Assembly: GCA_023410295.1 (NCBI GenBank)
Contig: JAEYPY010000016.1
Location: 1-30,737 of the forward strand
Direction of reading: 5' to 3'
Length of the DNA stretch: 30,737 nucleotides
DNA from: Pseudomonadota bacterium
GTDB taxonomy: Bacteria; Pseudomonadota; Alphaproteobacteria; Caulobacterales; Aquidulcibacteraceae
Made by a program: the position numbers and the translations under genes. Positions within the stretch are counted from its first letter, which is position 1; the number at the start of each line of letters is the position of its first letter. The notes below the pieces were generated by a model, which was not told the origin of the DNA, searched no databases, and saw only the letters and a program-made list of their open reading frames with translations. Of this stretch, positions 30,456 to 30,737 are shown piece after piece.

Positions 30456-30643
30456 CCGTCCATATGAAGCACAAGTGCAAGCCTTGCCTAGGTGCAGGTG
30501 CGAAGGCGTTGCTGCAGTAGCGCTAAAGGCGTCCTCGCCAAGCGCAATGGATGGCCTGCCATCCGAAGCTCGCATGAGGGAGAAAAAGCCCTCCTTCGCT
30601 AAAGCTTCGGAGGGCATCCTACGCGCGCTGCGCGAGCGTAGAA
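30456..30643. other. Gene-free region between thrA and the tRNA fragment
   Basis: This region must carry the thrA promoter on the minus strand. I see no confident -35/-10 pair and no Thr/Ile-rich leader peptide of the E. coli thrL kind. It holds three inverted repeats: GGATGGC/GCCATCC at 30549-30564, the terminator-like hairpin at 30583-30615 and CTACGC/GCGTAG at 30619-30641. Together with the tRNA fragment beyond it, about 310 bases are without a protein gene. Confidence 0.6.
30583..30615 (-). terminator. Intrinsic terminator downstream of the tRNA-Val 3' end
   Basis: On the minus strand GCCCTCC and GGAGGGC (plus 30609-30615 and 30588-30594) form a 7-bp GC stem with a 14-base loop, followed by TTTTT (plus AAAAA at 30583-30587). 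It lies about 30 bases after the 3' CCA of the tRNA fragment, in the position of the terminator of the original tRNA transcript. Confidence 0.7.
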
Positions 30644-30687
30644 TGGTGGGCGCGACAGGGATCGAACCTGTGACCCCTACGATGTCA
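30644..30687 (-). tRNA. 3' fragment (positions 33-76) of tRNA-Val(GAC), probable att site
   Basis: On the minus strand the segment reads anticodon loop TGACAT, stem CGTAG, variable loop GGGTC, T-arm ACAGG-TTCGATC-CCTGT, acceptor CGCGCCC, discriminator A and encoded CCA. T33-G34-A35-C36 gives anticodon GAC for valine. The 5' half is missing: the bases where the anticodon stem 5' strand, D-arm and GGGCGCG acceptor strand should be (30688-30719) do not pair. The break at 32/33 in the anticodon loop is a usual crossover place for tyrosine integrases. This is not a functional gene by itself. Confidence 0.88.
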
Positions 30688-30737
30688 TTCTCACTTTTGT
30701 GGTTTTTTGCCGATTCAATCTAGGTCAGCTCGGTTCA
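30688..30737. mobile_element. Probable edge of an integrated element
   Basis: The last 50 bases have about 42% G+C by hand count, much below the rest of the window, and contain a T-rich stretch (TTTTGTGGTTTTTTG). They replace the missing 5' half of tRNA-Val, so by the usual geometry of tRNA-targeted integration they should belong to the element that continues beyond the window. No gene is visible here. Confidence 0.6.

Noticed and set aside
27863..30520. 885-codon open frame on the plus strand
   Set aside because: It is antisense to thrA and thrB, rich in His/Arg as expected for shadow frames of GC-rich genes, and has no domain.
30444..30575. 44-codon minus-strand frame upstream of thrA as a threonine leader peptide
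   Set aside because: Only scattered Thr codons and no terminator/antiterminator pair after it, unlike thrL.
30475..30723. 82-codon frame ending in a VGATGIEPVTPTMS-like stretch
   Set aside because: This peptide is the known false translation of the antisense of a tRNA 3' end; the DNA is the tRNA-Val fragment and its terminator.
1..30737. CRISPR array, insertion sequence or rRNA
   Set aside because: No regularly spaced direct repeats, transposase-like protein or rRNA-like stretch was seen on either strand.

Overview
The window is high-GC DNA (by eye about 65% G+C), very tightly packed, and fits the chromosome of an alphaproteobacterium. A Caulobacterales/Hyphomonadaceae-like host is my best guess from protein style (beta-class GST, orphan Flp pilin, GluQRS, isobutyryl-CoA dehydrogenase type ACAD). 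That placement is inference; no ribosomal marker is present. Eleven same-strand neighbours overlap by the 4-nt NTGA arrangement, and all seven convergent pairs have stop codons that overlap or lie within a few bases.

Layout. (1) 34-3624: a TetR regulator with a perfect 26-bp operator-like palindrome just before its start, then an HlyD-type lipoprotein, an ABC ATPase and an ABC-2 permease, forming a compact exporter operon. (2) 3621-5902, minus: an IMP-family phosphatase and a soluble FlaA1/CapD-like nucleotide-sugar dehydratase/epimerase. (3) 5978-8151: two translationally coupled genes of unknown function, a four-helix membrane coiled-coil protein and a membrane-anchored von Willebrand A-like protein. 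This is the best candidate for an undescribed system. (4) 8218-8565: a degenerate GIY-YIG-like protein. (5) 8562-11426, minus: acyl-CoA dehydrogenase (ACAD8 type), a small soluble protein, a small membrane protein and a lipoprotein glycerophosphodiester phosphodiesterase, all joined by 4-nt overlaps. (6) 11541-12427: three tandem small acidic lipoproteins, two clearly duplicated, ending in a hairpin that also carries the ribosome-binding site of the next gene, a DMT-family transporter. (7) 13380-18240: GFA-fold protein, PaaI thioesterase, methyltransferase, an aberrant EF-G-like GTPase, a TonB-like protein and a secreted SRPBCC protein. (8) 18346-20487: GST, MutT-type NUDIX coupled to a Flp pilin gene only 53 codons long, a small anchored protein and an HNH endonuclease. 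(9) 20670-25734: esterase, GluQRS, GNAT, small conserved protein, serine hydrolase, anchored Cys-rich protein, stand-alone RAM/Lrp ligand domain and a kynurenine-formamidase-like hydrolase. (10) 25738-30424, minus: a complete thrABC operon with a fused aspartokinase-homoserine dehydrogenase and a GHMP homoserine kinase, an arrangement better known from Gammaproteobacteria.

The right edge (30644-30687) carries the 3' 44 nt of a tRNA-Val(GAC), broken exactly in the anticodon loop and joined to lower-GC DNA. I read this as the chromosome-side attachment site of an integrated element that begins at about 30688 and extends beyond the window. The thr operon then lies on the chromosomal side, next to the junction.
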